A stretch of 64,000 bases of DNA from an uncultured Prevotella sp. (GCA_934272845.1 CAKQSF010000005.1:61408-125407), one strand, 5' to 3'; positions 51,161 to 60,814 are shown, counted from the stretch's first letter. Made by a program: numbers and translations. The notes: a model not told the origin generated them from the sequence alone.

Positions 51161-53256
51161 TCGAAGATATGCAGGTTAAACTTTAGTCCTGTCTTTAGTG
51201 GTTCACCTTTTATATATGATGCGAAGAAACTGATGTCGAGCAGTTCGTTGCTTAGTCCGTAACCGAATTCGAGGTATGGTGCGAGACCTTCGGTCATGAG
51301 TGCATTTACGTATAGTCGTTCTGCACGTATCACACGTGTGCTGATATTGCCAAGTAGCAGCATGGGACTTTCTATTACAGCATGTCCGCGTAGGTAGTGG
51401 TAACTGTTGTTATAGTATTTTTGGTCGAGCAGTTGGAATACACCACTGCGGTCATCGTCCCAGTTGTAGGCAGTGATGCCGTTGTTGAAGAACTCGTACT
51501 GCACAAAGTCGGCATGCTTTCTGTTGGTGAACATGCCTCCTCCCGTCTTCCATATCAATCGGTGTACTGGTGTCAACTGCGCACCTCCCGTAGCCATACA
51601 CTCCCATCGCTCATAAGAATTAGTGCTTCCTAAGAAACCATTGATGCCCCGTTCGTAGTTTAGCACGAATGTAGGCCACAGGCTTTCTGTTCTCACCTTT
51701 CGTTGTCCTATGCGGTAGTAGTACTGTCCTGGTGTGTATGTCAGTGTTATTCTTGGTGAGAAGTCGCGGTAGCGGTCACGCAGTTGCAGTTCTGCGCTAT
51801 GTTCCTTGGCATAAGCCTTAGGTCGGCGGTGGTGCATAACGATGCCTACGGATAGGTCCATGCCATTGATAATCTCGCGGCTGGCATCGAGATGCGTATA
51901 GAAGTCTGTAAAGTCGAGTGTCCCAATGGTTTCGTTGCCCTCGCTATCCTTATTATTATAGAGCAGCGTTTCGTTGTTGGCATTAATACTCTGCATTCCC
52001 GCCTCGAAGGCAATCATGCCGTTTTGCCTTGGTAGCAGCATGAGTTCGCTGCGCAGTCGTCCTGTCAGTTCGCTGCGTTTGAATGAGTATGCCACCCTTG
52101 GCACTATGCTCCATCGTCTGCCGTTTGACATGTAGCGAGTGTATTCCAAGTCCTGTCGATACGTAAAGCCACGATAACCTGTGTATCCCACTGACGGTGA
52201 GAGGACGCGCAGACTGCTGTAACTATTTCTCATCAGGTCGTAGTCGTTGAAGAAGAACTCTCCCACGCTGCCCAGTTGTTTTATCCATCGCGGTGTGCCG
52301 CGGTGCGTTGTTAGTGCGGAATCTCCCTGTATAGCACTAATATTTTTTCCATCTCTCTCATCGTAGAAGGCCTTATCACGAGGGGTCAGCGGCAGTGGAC
52401 GGTGACGAGCGATGTATGAGGAGTCATACTTTGCTTGCGTAGTGTCGAGCGCAAGCATGTATTGTGGCGTGAGGTCATACTTGTCTTTTATGCTCTTAGG
52501 TCTGAAGAATTTGTGACGCACCACGCTGTAGTCATGCGTATAAACAGTCTTGCCGGTGAAGGTGTTGCCATAGTACCAGTAGTCATAGTCCATGCTGATA
52601 CGCTCTGGCCAGTAGCGGCTATCGCCCACGCTGCCCATTACCACGTGTTCACGAAAGGAGATGAAGTTATATCTTCCGCTGAAGGTGATGCTTGCTATGT
52701 AGTTATCATGCAGGTCGTAGACGAATGAACCGTTGACCAGTTGCATGTTACGTCGCTTACGTCTAAAGGAAAAGAACACCTTGTTGCCCTTTACCGAGTC
52801 GCATGAATAACGGTAGTATATGAGGTTCTTGCGGTGGAGTGGTGATAGCAGGTGGTCGCCGAGTAGATAGGCACCGTTTAGGGTGACGTTAAAGAAGTTC
52901 ATGATGTAGCCGTGCGACACGTCGTAACCTGGTACAGAGCCATACGTGTGGCGCAGTTTGCGTATCAGCGTGTTAGGGCTATAAAACTCCATGTCGCCCA
53001 TGTCCTCGGTCAGTATGTCCTTGCCGTCCTTCATGTAGAATCGGCGATTAGGATTTGAGAGTATCACGAGGTTTTTGCGATTAAGCCTTACCGCACCACG
53101 ATAATAATACGTACCGCTGTAGTACCACAGTTTCTCGCTGATGCTATCGGTAAGGGCGAAGACGCTCTGCAATAACTCACTGCGCCCCTTTGCACAGCAC
53201 GTCAGTACAATGCAGAGGGGCAGCAGCAGGGTTATGAGAAGTCGTCTATAATTCAT
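51157..53256 (-). CDS. DUF5686-family outer-membrane protein
   Basis: The 699-residue protein has an N-terminal signal (LLITLLLPLCIVLTCCAKG; a lipobox-like LTCC makes lipidation possible), a central domain with YYRYSCDSVKGNKVFFSFRRKRRN, and a long C-terminal part of alternating strands (about 380-699) that looks like a beta-barrel, ending in HIFD. This layout is known for DUF5686/carboxypeptidase-regulatory-like Bacteroidetes proteins of unknown role. The start codon and MNY come from the AT-rich repeat that follows on the plus strand. Confidence 0.72.
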   Translation of the reverse strand: MNYRRLLITLLLPLCIVLTCCAKGRSELLQSVFALTDSISEKLWYYSGTYYYRGAVRLNRKNLVILSNPNRRFYMKDGKDILTEDMGDMEFYSPNTLIRKLRHTYGSVPGYDVSHGYIMNFFNVTLNGAYLLGDHLLSPLHRKNLIYYRYSCDSVKGNKVFFSFRRKRRNMQLVNGSFVYDLHDNYIASITFSGRYNFISFREHVVMGSVGDSRYWPERISMDYDYWYYGNTFTGKTVYTHDYSVVRHKFFRPKSIKDKYDLTPQYMLALDTTQAKYDSSYIARHRPLPLTPRDKAFYDERDGKNISAIQGDSALTTHRGTPRWIKQLGSVGEFFFNDYDLMRNSYSSLRVLSPSVGYTGYRGFTYRQDLEYTRYMSNGRRWSIVPRVAYSFKRSELTGRLRSELMLLPRQNGMIAFEAGMQSINANNETLLYNNKDSEGNETIGTLDFTDFYTHLDASREIINGMDLSVGIVMHHRRPKAYAKEHSAELQLRDRYRDFSPRITLTYTPGQYYYRIGQRKVRTESLWPTFVLNYERGINGFLGSTNSYERWECMATGGAQLTPVHRLIWKTGGGMFTNRKHADFVQYEFFNNGITAYNWDDDRSGVFQLLDQKYYNNSYHYLRGHAVIESPMLLLGNISTRVIRAERLYVNALMTEGLAPYLEFGYGLSNELLDISFFASYIKGEPLKTGLKFNLHIFD

Positions 53257-53360
53257 AATTCACAATTCATAATTCATAATGAATAATATTCATTGTAAGA
53301 CATTGTTGGTCAACGGCGTTAGCCTAATTATGAATTATGCATTATGAATTATGCATTAAC
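53250..53360. repeat. AT-rich inverted block with core GGCGTTAGCC
   Basis: ATTCATAATTCACAATTC words and ATTATGAATTATGCATT words flank GTCAACGGCGTTAGCCTAAT. One end codes for the start of the DUF5686 gene and the other for the last residues (MHNS) of the esterase gene. Confidence 0.75.
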
Positions 53361-53920
53361 TTCTCCACCAATGGCATCACGACCTTCTTCAGCACTTTCT
53401 CGTTTAGGCGGTGCTCGCCCTCAAAGCGTGTGCAGTTAGGGTAATGTTTATGGAAGAGGTCATAGGTATGGCATACGGGGTCGTTTATGCCGAAGAGCCC
53501 GTAGACATCCTCCTTATCCTCCTTGGTAAGGTTCTTAAACTGCTGTCGCTCTACCTGGTTGTGGTGCTGAATGATGTCGCGCGTTATCTTAAACGTCTTC
53601 TGATGGTCTTTGCGCCCATTAAAGAACTTGTGCTCGCCTGTCTTCAACACACCGCTCATTGTCGACATGTTGACAGCGGGGTTAACGCATATGCGCTTGA
53701 AGCCATGCATCTGGTGGGCATACATGCCCCCCATGCTGGTGCCGATGACGAGGTCGGGCTGCTCCTGCTGGCATAGGTCGCGCAGGTAAGGCAGTGCCTC
53801 TTGTGGGTCAACGGGAATGTCAGGGGCTATTACCTCGGCATCTGGTAAAAGTTTGCGCAGCAACTCTACGGTGCCGCTGGCTCCTGATGAGCCGAATCCA
53901 TGAAAGTAAACTATCTTCAT
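53342..53920 (-). CDS. YqiA/YcfP-like alpha/beta-hydrolase
   Basis: The 192-residue protein opens MKIVYFHGFGSSGASGTVELL, has the nucleophile elbow IGTSMGGMYA and late catalytic Asp/His candidates in FGINDPV and FEGEHRL. These fit the YqiA-like esterases of the alpha/beta-hydrolase fold. The protein is cytoplasmic. The final MHNS is repeat-encoded. Substrate is unknown. Confidence 0.8.
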   Translation of the reverse strand: MKIVYFHGFGSSGASGTVELLRKLLPDAEVIAPDIPVDPQEALPYLRDLCQQEQPDLVIGTSMGGMYAHQMHGFKRICVNPAVNMSTMSGVLKTGEHKFFNGRKDHQKTFKITRDIIQHHNQVERQQFKNLTKEDKEDVYGLFGINDPVCHTYDLFHKHYPNCTRFEGEHRLNEKVLKKVVMPLVEKLMHNS

Positions 53921-53990
53921 TGTTGTTTAGTGGTTTAGTGGTTTAGTGGTTTAGTGGTTTGGTGGTTTAGTGGTTTGGTGGTTTAGCGGT
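53921..53990. repeat. TGGTTTAGTGGTTTGG repeat tract
   Basis: Octamer words GGTTTAGT/GGTTTGGT before the esterase and after the TonB-domain gene (minus strand sense AAACCACT). It overlaps the last codons (RNR and stop) of the TonB-domain gene. Confidence 0.75.
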
Positions 53991-54825
53991 TTCGTGATTT
54001 TTCCTGTAGACTGAAAGTCACGGGGAGTGTGTAACGTATTCTCACGGGCTGTCCGTTCTTCATGGCTGGCGCCCATCTCGGCATGGTGGAGATTACACGC
54101 ACCGCCTCCTTGTCAAGTGCTGGGTGTACGGATTTAGCCACTTTCACATCGGTGATAGAACCGTTCTTCTCCACGACAAACGAGCACACCACCCTACCGC
54201 TAATGCCATAGACCTCAGCACCACGAGGATATTTTATGTTCTCGCTGAGATAATTAAGCAATGCTTCCTTACCGCCAGGAAACACGGCGAAGACATCAAC
54301 ATTTTTAGCAGGTGGTTCTATGGGGCCCTTGTCAGGTTTGTACATATATCCTACTGCTTTTTTTTCTGGCTGATATGCAGATGACGCATCAGTTGTCTTT
54401 TCATCCTTTGATGGCAGTCTGAATGTTATGGGTAGCGTGAAAGCACATTTAACGGCATGCCCATTTGCCTTGGCAGGAATCCAGCCATTAAGCATATTTA
54501 CCACTCGCAGTGCCTCCTGGTCAAGCAAAGGGTGTACGGATTGTTTTATCTTTGCATCACTCACTGTACCGTCTTCGTTAACTATGAAGAGGCATAACAC
54601 CCTGCCAGAGATACCCTGTTCCTCTGCCTCAACAGGGTAGTGAACATTATCGCTCAGAAACTGCAACAGACTTTGAATCCCTCCTGGATATTGGGGCATT
54701 TCTTCCACAACTAAGAATGTCTTAGGCTTCTCTTGACTTGTCTGTGTTTGCTGTGCATTGCCAGTTGTTTGCGCCATTGCCGTTGAGCATATCATGGAGA
54801 GAAACAATAGTAAGGTATTTTTCAT
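53983..54825 (-). CDS. Periplasmic protein with two TonB C-terminal domains
   Basis: The 280-residue protein has a signal peptide (MKNTLLLFLSMICSTAMAQ) and two copies of the TonB C-terminal domain, about 45-135 and 190-275. Each has FPGG-x-x-x-LL-x-(F/Y)LS-(D/E)N(V/I)-x-YP, GISGRV, then KQSVHPLLDQEALRV or AKSVHPALDKEAVRV. No N-terminal membrane anchor or proline-rich spacer as in true TonB is present, so it may be a soluble or lipid-free periplasmic partner. The ATG at 54825 was chosen because it gives a proper signal peptide and lies just below the promoter. Confidence 0.83.
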   Translation of the reverse strand: MKNTLLLFLSMICSTAMAQTTGNAQQTQTSQEKPKTFLVVEEMPQYPGGIQSLLQFLSDNVHYPVEAEEQGISGRVLCLFIVNEDGTVSDAKIKQSVHPLLDQEALRVVNMLNGWIPAKANGHAVKCAFTLPITFRLPSKDEKTTDASSAYQPEKKAVGYMYKPDKGPIEPPAKNVDVFAVFPGGKEALLNYLSENIKYPRGAEVYGISGRVVCSFVVEKNGSITDVKVAKSVHPALDKEAVRVISTMPRWAPAMKNGQPVRIRYTLPVTFSLQEKSRNR

Positions 54826-54848
54826 ATTAAACCGATTTTTTGTCATTG

Positions 54849-54856
54849 CAAAGGTA
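54849..54856 (-). promoter_or_regulatory. -7 box of the TonB-domain gene
   Basis: Minus-strand TACCTTTG about 24 bases before the chosen start. It supports that start over one further up. Confidence 0.5.
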
Positions 54857-55080
54857 ATAAAAATTCTTGTATGCACAACGTTTTTTGCAATCATTATCCT
54901 TTTACATCGTAATCAGGTACAAATCACACTGTAAAAGCATAGTCATTACCATGTAATCAGGGCATGATTGCAACATACTGAGAATCAAGCGAAAGCATAA
55001 AGGGAATATTGTAAGTAAGTATTCAAAATTATTTTTATATATTAGTAAGTAAACATTTTTATTTCTGAAATTATATTTGT

Positions 55081-55639
55081 TAGTAACCGTGGGCGAAGCC
55101 TACAGACATGAAGATGAACACCATACTTCTATATAACATGTATCATCCCTGCGTTACAGAGAGTTTGCGATTGAGTCTGTCTAGTGTTATTTGCGCCAAC
55201 CAAAGTCTTCATTTACGTGCGCGCTTTCTCACTATGTCACAGTTAAACTTTCTTTGGCTGAACTCGGCTTTGCCGCTTGCCTTAGCAAGAAGCCAACACT
55301 TTGAAGCAATGTTAGTCTTTCTTTGGCTGAACTCGGCTTTGCCGCTTGCCTTAGCAAGAAGCCAATACTTTTAGTAACCGTGGGCGCAGCCTGCGGATTT
55401 TAGATACAAACATTGTTTGCTGCCTGGAAGGCAGTACGCTGCAGATTATGTACTGCCCTCCAGGCAGATGTCCCAACACACCATTATATCCGTAGGCTTC
55501 GCCCACGGTTACTCATAGTATAGCCTTCCAGGCTAATTCTGTCTATGCTTTACACATAATCACCCTTAAATTACCGCTTCTATATAACATGTATCATCCC
55601 TGCGTTACAGAGAGTTTGCGATTGAGTCTGTCTAGTGTT
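55081..55639. repeat. Complex intergenic repeat region
   Basis: The gap 54857-55817 holds no convincing gene. It contains a 63-bp direct repeat (55126-55188 and 55577-55639, identical), two direct copies of CTTTGGCTGAACTCGGCTTT plus the following 30 bases (about 55250-55310 and 55318-55372), and palindromic element B. Parts recur in reverse at 50890-51010, and a decayed copy is at about 60573-60620. Confidence 0.85.
55373..55535. repeat. Nested palindromic element B
   Basis: Outer arms AGTAACCGTGGGCGCAGCC and CTTCGCCCACGGTTACT enclose TGCCTGGAAGGCAGTAC (55421-55437) and GTACTGCCCTCCAGGCA (55450-55466). Compared with element A, the A/T pairs at the helix ends are exchanged on both arms, so pairing is kept. 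Confidence 0.82.
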
Positions 55640-55756
55640 CTACTTTCAGGCGAATCTGTAGCGCAGAGATGGAAATGTTATTTCCCGTTTTGCTCAGGGG
55701 AAGGCCACTGTGGTGAACTGAATAGTTGCATAGGGAAAATGTTTCAGAGAAAAAGC

Positions 55757-55784
55757 GTTAAGTTATTTTTCAACATAACTTAAC
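55757..55784. promoter_or_regulatory. Inverted repeat upstream of the GH51 promoter
   Basis: GTTAAGTTAT and ATAACTTAAC, 8 bases apart, end 33 bases before the -7 box. It could be an operator or a small hairpin; the same word is not seen upstream of the GH95 or regulator genes. Confidence 0.35.
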
Positions 55785-55817
55785 ATTATTATATTAACGT
55801 ATTCGCATTTTTTTTCG

Positions 55818-55825
55818 TAACTTTG
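55818..55825 (+). promoter_or_regulatory. -7 box of the GH51 gene
   Basis: TAACTTTG followed by a leader of about 66 nt. Confidence 0.55.
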
Positions 55826-55897
55826 CATAACAGAAGATAAAACCTAAACCAACAACGTTAGGGACAAACAGATTAATTATTAACCAAACAATTGAAA

Positions 55898-57880
55898 ATG
55901 AATCTACGCAAGACCTCATTGGCAATGCTCATGATGGCGTCGGCACTCAGCATGAACGCCCAGAAGAGCATGACCGCACCGCAGGGTGGCAAGCAAATCA
56001 GTGACGAACTTATAGGTATCTTCTTCGAGGACATCAGTTCTTCCGCAGACGGTGGACTGTATGCTGAACTGCTGCAGAACGGCGCTTTCGAGTTTAACGT
56101 TTCTGAGCGCGACGGATGGGGACCTAGTACCGCATGGCGCGTGATACGCCCTGGACACTCCCTCGGCATGATAGAGTCGCTGCAGGCTGACCCTCTGAAC
56201 GAGAATAACAAAAACTATATGCGCCTTCACGTGGAGCGCACAAGGGAGTTTGACGACTATGACGGCTGGAAGGGCTTTGGCCTAGAGAACAACGGCTTCG
56301 ACGGCATAACGGTGAAGAAAGACGGCAAGTACGACTTCTCTTTCTTTGCTCGTAACGTAGACAAGACGGCTAAGAAGGTGCGCGTGGTGCTCGTTGTTCC
56401 TGGTAAGGAGAAGAAGGTCCTTGCCGAAAACACCTTTACCATAAACGCTGACAAATGGACTAAATATGACTGCACACTGCAGGCTAACGCTGACTGTAAG
56501 AACGCTGCACTGCAGATTCTCGTGCTCGACAACGGTGTGATGGACGTTGACGCCTTCTCGCTCATGCCACAAGACACCTACAAGGGTCACGGTCTGCGTC
56601 GTGACCTCGCAGAGGCTCTCGAGGCACTCCACCCTAAGTTCCTGCGCTTCCCTGGAGGATGCGTTGTACACGGTGGCGGTGACGGTTTCTGGAACACATA
56701 CCGCTGGAAGACCACTCTCGGTCCGAAGGAACAGCGCCGACAACTGAAGAACACATGGGGCTACCACCAGTCAGTGGGCTTAGGCTACTATGAGTACTTC
56801 CAGATGTGCGAAGACATGAATATGCAACCGTTGCCTATACTGCCTTGCGGCGTAAGTTGTCAGGGCACTAACGGTGGTTGGGGCATGTGGCCTAAGCAGG
56901 CACAGGATGTCGTTCCGATGAGCGAGATGGACGAATGGGTGCAAGATGCCCTCGACCTCATAGAGTGGGCTAACGGCGATGTCACCACAAAGTGGGGCAA
57001 GGTGCGCGCTGAGGCTGGCCACCCCAAGCCTTTCAACCTGAAGTATCTCGGCATAGGCAACGAGGAGAAAATATCTCCTGAGTTCGCTGAGAGATTTAAG
57101 TATATGTATGAAAAGGTGCACAAGGCACACCCCGAGATTGTCATCGTAGGCACCGCTGGCCCTGGTTCTCACCCTGGCAACCCCGACTACGATAACGGCT
57201 GGAAACTGGCTGACGAAATCGGTATGCCTATCATCGACGAGCACTACTACGAGCCTTACACCTACTTCGAGACAAGCCGCCAGTACGACAAATATCCTCG
57301 CGACCGCAAAACGAAGGTGTATCTTGGCGAATATGCATCAAAGGACAAGAAACTGCGTGACGCACTGGCAGAGGCTCTATACCTGTTGCACGTGGAGCGC
57401 AACGCTGACGTTGTAACAATGACCAGTTATGCCCCACTCTTCGCACGCAAGAACGCTACCAACTGGAACCCTGACCTGATATACTTTGACAACGAGCGTC
57501 CTTACCTTACCTGTAGTTACTACGTGCAGCAGATGTTTGGTAAGTCATCAGGCAACTACTATTACGGCGACTGCGTGAAGTTCCAGGGCGAGCAGACTAA
57601 CCTGCAGGAGCAGTCAGTGGTGCTCAACACTAAGACACGCAAACTCTACGTTAAGGTATGTAACGCTTCTGCCGACGTCAAGAAGATAGACCTCGACCTC
57701 TCACGCTTCAAAGGCATGAAGGCTATGGCGGTGAAGACAACCGTCACTGGTCTACCTGAGAGCGAGAACAACTTTGACAAGCAGCAGGTTGTTCCTATCG
57801 TAGAATACGCTAAGATGAGCAAGAAGATGACGGTAGACGTGCTGCCTTACTCATTCGTGATGTATGAAATAAGTTTGTAA
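55898..57880 (+). CDS. Secreted GH51 alpha-L-arabinofuranosidase
   Basis: The 660-residue enzyme has a signal peptide (about 1-22, ending ALSMNAQ), an N-terminal jelly-roll-like carbohydrate-binding part (about 75-200), a TIM barrel and a C-terminal beta domain. The acid/base Glu is in YLGIGNEEKIS and the nucleophile Glu in KVYLGEYASKD. It releases arabinose from arabinan or arabinoxylan. I use the ATG at 55898 rather than an in-frame TTG two codons earlier. It probably belongs to the locus run by the hybrid regulator at 61018-63747. Confidence 0.93.
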   Translation: MNLRKTSLAMLMMASALSMNAQKSMTAPQGGKQISDELIGIFFEDISSSADGGLYAELLQNGAFEFNVSERDGWGPSTAWRVIRPGHSLGMIESLQADPLNENNKNYMRLHVERTREFDDYDGWKGFGLENNGFDGITVKKDGKYDFSFFARNVDKTAKKVRVVLVVPGKEKKVLAENTFTINADKWTKYDCTLQANADCKNAALQILVLDNGVMDVDAFSLMPQDTYKGHGLRRDLAEALEALHPKFLRFPGGCVVHGGGDGFWNTYRWKTTLGPKEQRRQLKNTWGYHQSVGLGYYEYFQMCEDMNMQPLPILPCGVSCQGTNGGWGMWPKQAQDVVPMSEMDEWVQDALDLIEWANGDVTTKWGKVRAEAGHPKPFNLKYLGIGNEEKISPEFAERFKYMYEKVHKAHPEIVIVGTAGPGSHPGNPDYDNGWKLADEIGMPIIDEHYYEPYTYFETSRQYDKYPRDRKTKVYLGEYASKDKKLRDALAEALYLLHVERNADVVTMTSYAPLFARKNATNWNPDLIYFDNERPYLTCSYYVQQMFGKSSGNYYYGDCVKFQGEQTNLQEQSVVLNTKTRKLYVKVCNASADVKKIDLDLSRFKGMKAMAVKTTVTGLPESENNFDKQQVVPIVEYAKMSKKMTVDVLPYSFVMYEISL

Positions 57881-57899
57881 ATCTTTAAAAAACAACCAA

Positions 57900-58100
57900 C
57901 CCCTAGACCCTAGACCCCTGTCCCCTCTCCCTGCCCTCCCTCAAAGGGGAGGGAAAGAAAGGCGTTGTTCGCTGATATAGTAAGCAAGGAAGAACGGTGC
58001 TGTCCGCTGATATTGTAAGCAGATAAGACATACTCTCCCTCCCCTTGGTGGGGAGGGCAGGGAGAGGGGTTATTGGGGTTGTTGGGGTTGTTGGTGTTCT
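57900..58100. repeat. GC-rich palindromic element between GH51 and GH95
   Basis: CCCCTCTCCCTGCCCTCCC and AAAGGGGAGGG on the left mirror CCCTCCCCTTGGTGGGGAGG and GCAGGGAGAGGGG on the right. The middle has two copies of CTGATATAGTAAGCA/CTGATATTGTAAGCA. GTTGGGGTTGTTGG words follow up to the GH95 gene. Confidence 0.75.
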
Positions 58101-58122
58101 GGTTGTGAATCTTTTATATTAT

Positions 58123-60567
58123 ATGAAAAAAATATTACTTACCATTACCGCTTTCCTCTTCATCTCCCTCACCGCAACGGCACAAAAACTGTGGTATAGC
58201 AGTCCTGCCAAGTGGTGGCTGGAGGCATTGCCCATAGGCAACTCACACCTCGGAGCCATGGACTTCGGAGGTACTGAGACGGAAGAACTACAGATTAACG
58301 AAGAGACTTTCTGGTCAGGAAGCCCGTATAACAACAACTCAAAGACCTCGCTGCAACATCTTGCCGAGGTTAGACAACTCATCTTCAGTGGCAAGGAGAA
58401 GCAAGCGGCAGCCATCATAAACAAGGAATTCATACCAGGACCTCACGGTATGCGCTTCCTCAACGTGGGAAGCATGAAGGTGACATTCCCTGGTCACAGT
58501 GCTGCTACAGACTATTACCGTGACCTCAACCTCGCCAACGCTACAGCGACGACGCGCTATAAGGTGGGCGACGTGACATACACCCGCACCACCTTCGCCT
58601 CTATGACCGACGGTATCATAGTGATGCGCATAGAGGCAAGCCAGCCTGGTGCACTAAGCATGACCCTCGGCTACGGCAGCGAGATGGAATATACCGCCAC
58701 CGCCAAGGGAGGCACCCTCACCGCAACAGTTAAGAACGACGAGCAGGAGGGCATAAAGGGCGGACTGACGGCACAGTGCATCATGCAGGTTAAGGCCGAC
58801 GGAAAAACTGTTGGCAAGGGTAACACGGTGAACGTGACCAGTGCTACCACGGCAACGATATACGTTAGTTGCGCCACTAACTTCGTGAACTACAACGACA
58901 TCAGCGGCAATGCCCTCAAGAAAGCACAGGGGTACCTCAAGGCAGTAGCCAAGAAACAGTACAGCGACCTCCTCGCTGCTCATACAGCGGCATACAAGGA
59001 GCAGTTTGACCGCGTAAGACTGTCGCTGCCCGAAGGCAAGAACGCCAAGTTAGAGACCGACAAACGCGTGGAGCGTTTCGCCAAAGACGGCAACGACCAG
59101 TCGCTCGTGGCACTCATGTTCCAGTATGGTCGCTACCTCCTCATCTCTTCATCGCAGCCTGGCGGACAGCCTGCCAACCTGCAAGGAGTGTGGAACGCCA
59201 AGAAGAAAGCACCGTGGGACTCTAAGTATACCATCAACATCAACACCGAGATGAACTACTGGCCCGCTGACGTCTGCAACCTCTCAGAGACCGCCGAACC
59301 ACTCTTCAGCATGGTGCGCGACCTCTCCAAGACTGGTAGCGTGACGGCAAAGCAGATGTATGACTGCAATGGCTGGGTGGCACACCACAACACTGACCTC
59401 TGGCGCATTGCCGGACCCGTAGACGGTGCACCATGGGGAATGTTCCCTAACGGTGGCGCATGGCTCTCAACACACATCTGGCAGCACTACCTGTACAGTG
59501 GCAACAAGGCGTTCTTGAAGTCATACTACCCCGTACTGGCAGGTGCGGCTCGTTTCTATCTCGACTATATGCAGAAGGACCCACGCAACGGTTGGCTCGT
59601 GGCTGTACCGTCAGTGTCACCAGAACATGGACCGAAGGGCACGGGAACTCCCGTCACCGCTGGCTGCACCATGGACAACCAGATTATCTTCGACGCACTG
59701 ACACAGGCTCTCTCAGCCCTGAACGTAGTGGAACCAAGCAACAAGGCGTTTGCCGACAGCCTCAGAGTAGCCATAGCACAGTTGCCGCCAATGCACGTAG
59801 GACAGTACAACCAGTTGCAGGAATGGCTGCAAGACGCCGACGACCCTAAGGACCAGCACCGCCACATCTCACAACTCTACGGACTGTTCCCAAGTAATCA
59901 GGTTTCGCCTTACCGCAACCCAGAACTCTTCCAGGCAGCACGTAACACGCTCTTGCAGCGTGGAGACATGGCTACAGGTTGGAGTTTAGGCTGGAAGACC
60001 TGCTTCTGGGCACGTATGCTCGATGGCAATCACGCATATAAGATTATATCAAATATGCTCCATCTCCTTCCTAACGAGGGGCAGGAGAAGGAACATCCCG
60101 ACGGAAGAACATTCCCTAACCTCTTCGATGCGCACCCACCATTCCAGATAGACGGTAACTTTGGCGTCACTGCAGGCATTGCGGAGATGCTGATGCAGAG
60201 CCATGACGGTGCGCTACACCTGCTCCCTGCCCTACCCGACGCATGGCAAAAAGGCGAAGTAAGCGGACTGGTGGCACGCGGAGGCTTCGTCATCGACGAA
60301 CTGACATGGGAAGGACAACAACTAAGTTGCGTCACCATCACATCACGTCTTGGCGGCAATCTGCGCCTGCGTTCATACGTTCCGCTGAAGGGAGAGGGAC
60401 TGAAACCTGCAAAGGGAGAGAACAACAACACGTTCTATACCATTGCCGACATCAAAAAACCAGTCATCAGCGAAAAGATTAACGCACAACTGCCTATGTT
60501 ATATAAGGTTTATGAGTATGACATAGAGACAACGGCTGGCGGACAATACACCTTCACACGCCAGTAA
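58123..60567 (+). CDS. Secreted GH95 alpha-L-fucosidase/alpha-L-galactosidase-type enzyme
   Basis: The 814-residue enzyme has a signal peptide ([21 protein letters not shown]) and starts the mature part with [29 protein letters not shown], the GH95 opening. An (alpha/alpha)6 barrel follows with [16 protein letters not shown] (the conserved Asn) and the segment [30 protein letters not shown] near 690 holds another conserved acidic/Asn pair. Family members act on fucose or on L-galactose in plant xyloglucan and pectin. The ATG at 58123 was chosen for its signal peptide; the frame above it reads the palindromic repeat. Confidence 0.92.
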   Translation: MKKILLTITAFLFISLTATAQKLWYSSPAKWWLEALPIGNSHLGAMDFGGTETEELQINEETFWSGSPYNNNSKTSLQHLAEVRQLIFSGKEKQAAAIINKEFIPGPHGMRFLNVGSMKVTFPGHSAATDYYRDLNLANATATTRYKVGDVTYTRTTFASMTDGIIVMRIEASQPGALSMTLGYGSEMEYTATAKGGTLTATVKNDEQEGIKGGLTAQCIMQVKADGKTVGKGNTVNVTSATTATIYVSCATNFVNYNDISGNALKKAQGYLKAVAKKQYSDLLAAHTAAYKEQFDRVRLSLPEGKNAKLETDKRVERFAKDGNDQSLVALMFQYGRYLLISSSQPGGQPANLQGVWNAKKKAPWDSKYTININTEMNYWPADVCNLSETAEPLFSMVRDLSKTGSVTAKQMYDCNGWVAHHNTDLWRIAGPVDGAPWGMFPNGGAWLSTHIWQHYLYSGNKAFLKSYYPVLAGAARFYLDYMQKDPRNGWLVAVPSVSPEHGPKGTGTPVTAGCTMDNQIIFDALTQALSALNVVEPSNKAFADSLRVAIAQLPPMHVGQYNQLQEWLQDADDPKDQHRHISQLYGLFPSNQVSPYRNPELFQAARNTLLQRGDMATGWSLGWKTCFWARMLDGNHAYKIISNMLHLLPNEGQEKEHPDGRTFPNLFDAHPPFQIDGNFGVTAGIAEMLMQSHDGALHLLPALPDAWQKGEVSGLVARGGFVIDELTWEGQQLSCVTITSRLGGNLRLRSYVPLKGEGLKPAKGENNNTFYTIADIKKPVISEKINAQLPMLYKVYEYDIETTAGGQYTFTRQ

Positions 60568-60572
60568 CTACA

Positions 60573-60640
60573 TAGCCCAGGGCACCGCTCGGCTCTGCCG
60601 CTTGACTTTGCAAGAACGTCCCTGTGGCAAAAATACTAGT
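60573..60640. repeat. Decayed copy of the GGCTTTGCCGCTTGCC repeat
   Basis: CTCGGCTCTGCCGCTTGACTTTGCAAGAA is a diverged form of CTCGGCTTTGCCGCTTGCC... found at about 55260 and 55330, and reversed at about 50930. Confidence 0.55.
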
Positions 60641-60646
60641 TAATAA

Positions 60647-60729
60647 TTAAGGGTGGTTCTATAAATTACCACCGCTATGTAAAACCTAACTGACGTAATG
60701 ACAAAGGTCATTTATAGAACCACCCTTAA
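60647..60729. mobile_element. 83-bp MITE-like element with 20-bp perfect terminal inverted repeats
   Basis: TTAAGGGTGGTTCTATAAAT (60647-60666) and its exact reverse complement (60710-60729) flank 43 bases without a frame. This is the size and shape of a non-autonomous insertion element. A parent transposase is not in the window. Confidence 0.65.
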
Positions 60730-60754
60730 GCCAAAGGGCTAATATAACTAAACA

Positions 60755-60814
60755 AAGGAAGATTCATAATTCGTTCAAAAAACATTGAGAATTATGAATT
60801 TTCCTTTTTTTATT
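60755..60814 (+). terminator. Terminator built from AT-rich repeat words
   Basis: AAAGGAAGATTCATAATTC pairs with GAATTATGAATTTTCCTTT around about 17 bases and a run of T follows. The stem uses the same ATTCATAATTC word as the intergenic repeats. Confidence 0.75.

Noticed and set aside
55108-55374. 88-residue frame in the repeat region
   Set aside because: Wholly made of repeats that recur in other orientations (50890-51010); no protein-like conservation expected.
55589-55783. 64-residue frame after element B
   Set aside because: Begins in the 63-bp direct repeat and shows no recognisable domain.
58045-58122. 26 extra residues before the GH95 signal peptide
   Set aside because: They translate the repeat (Gly/Val-rich) and would hide the signal peptide.
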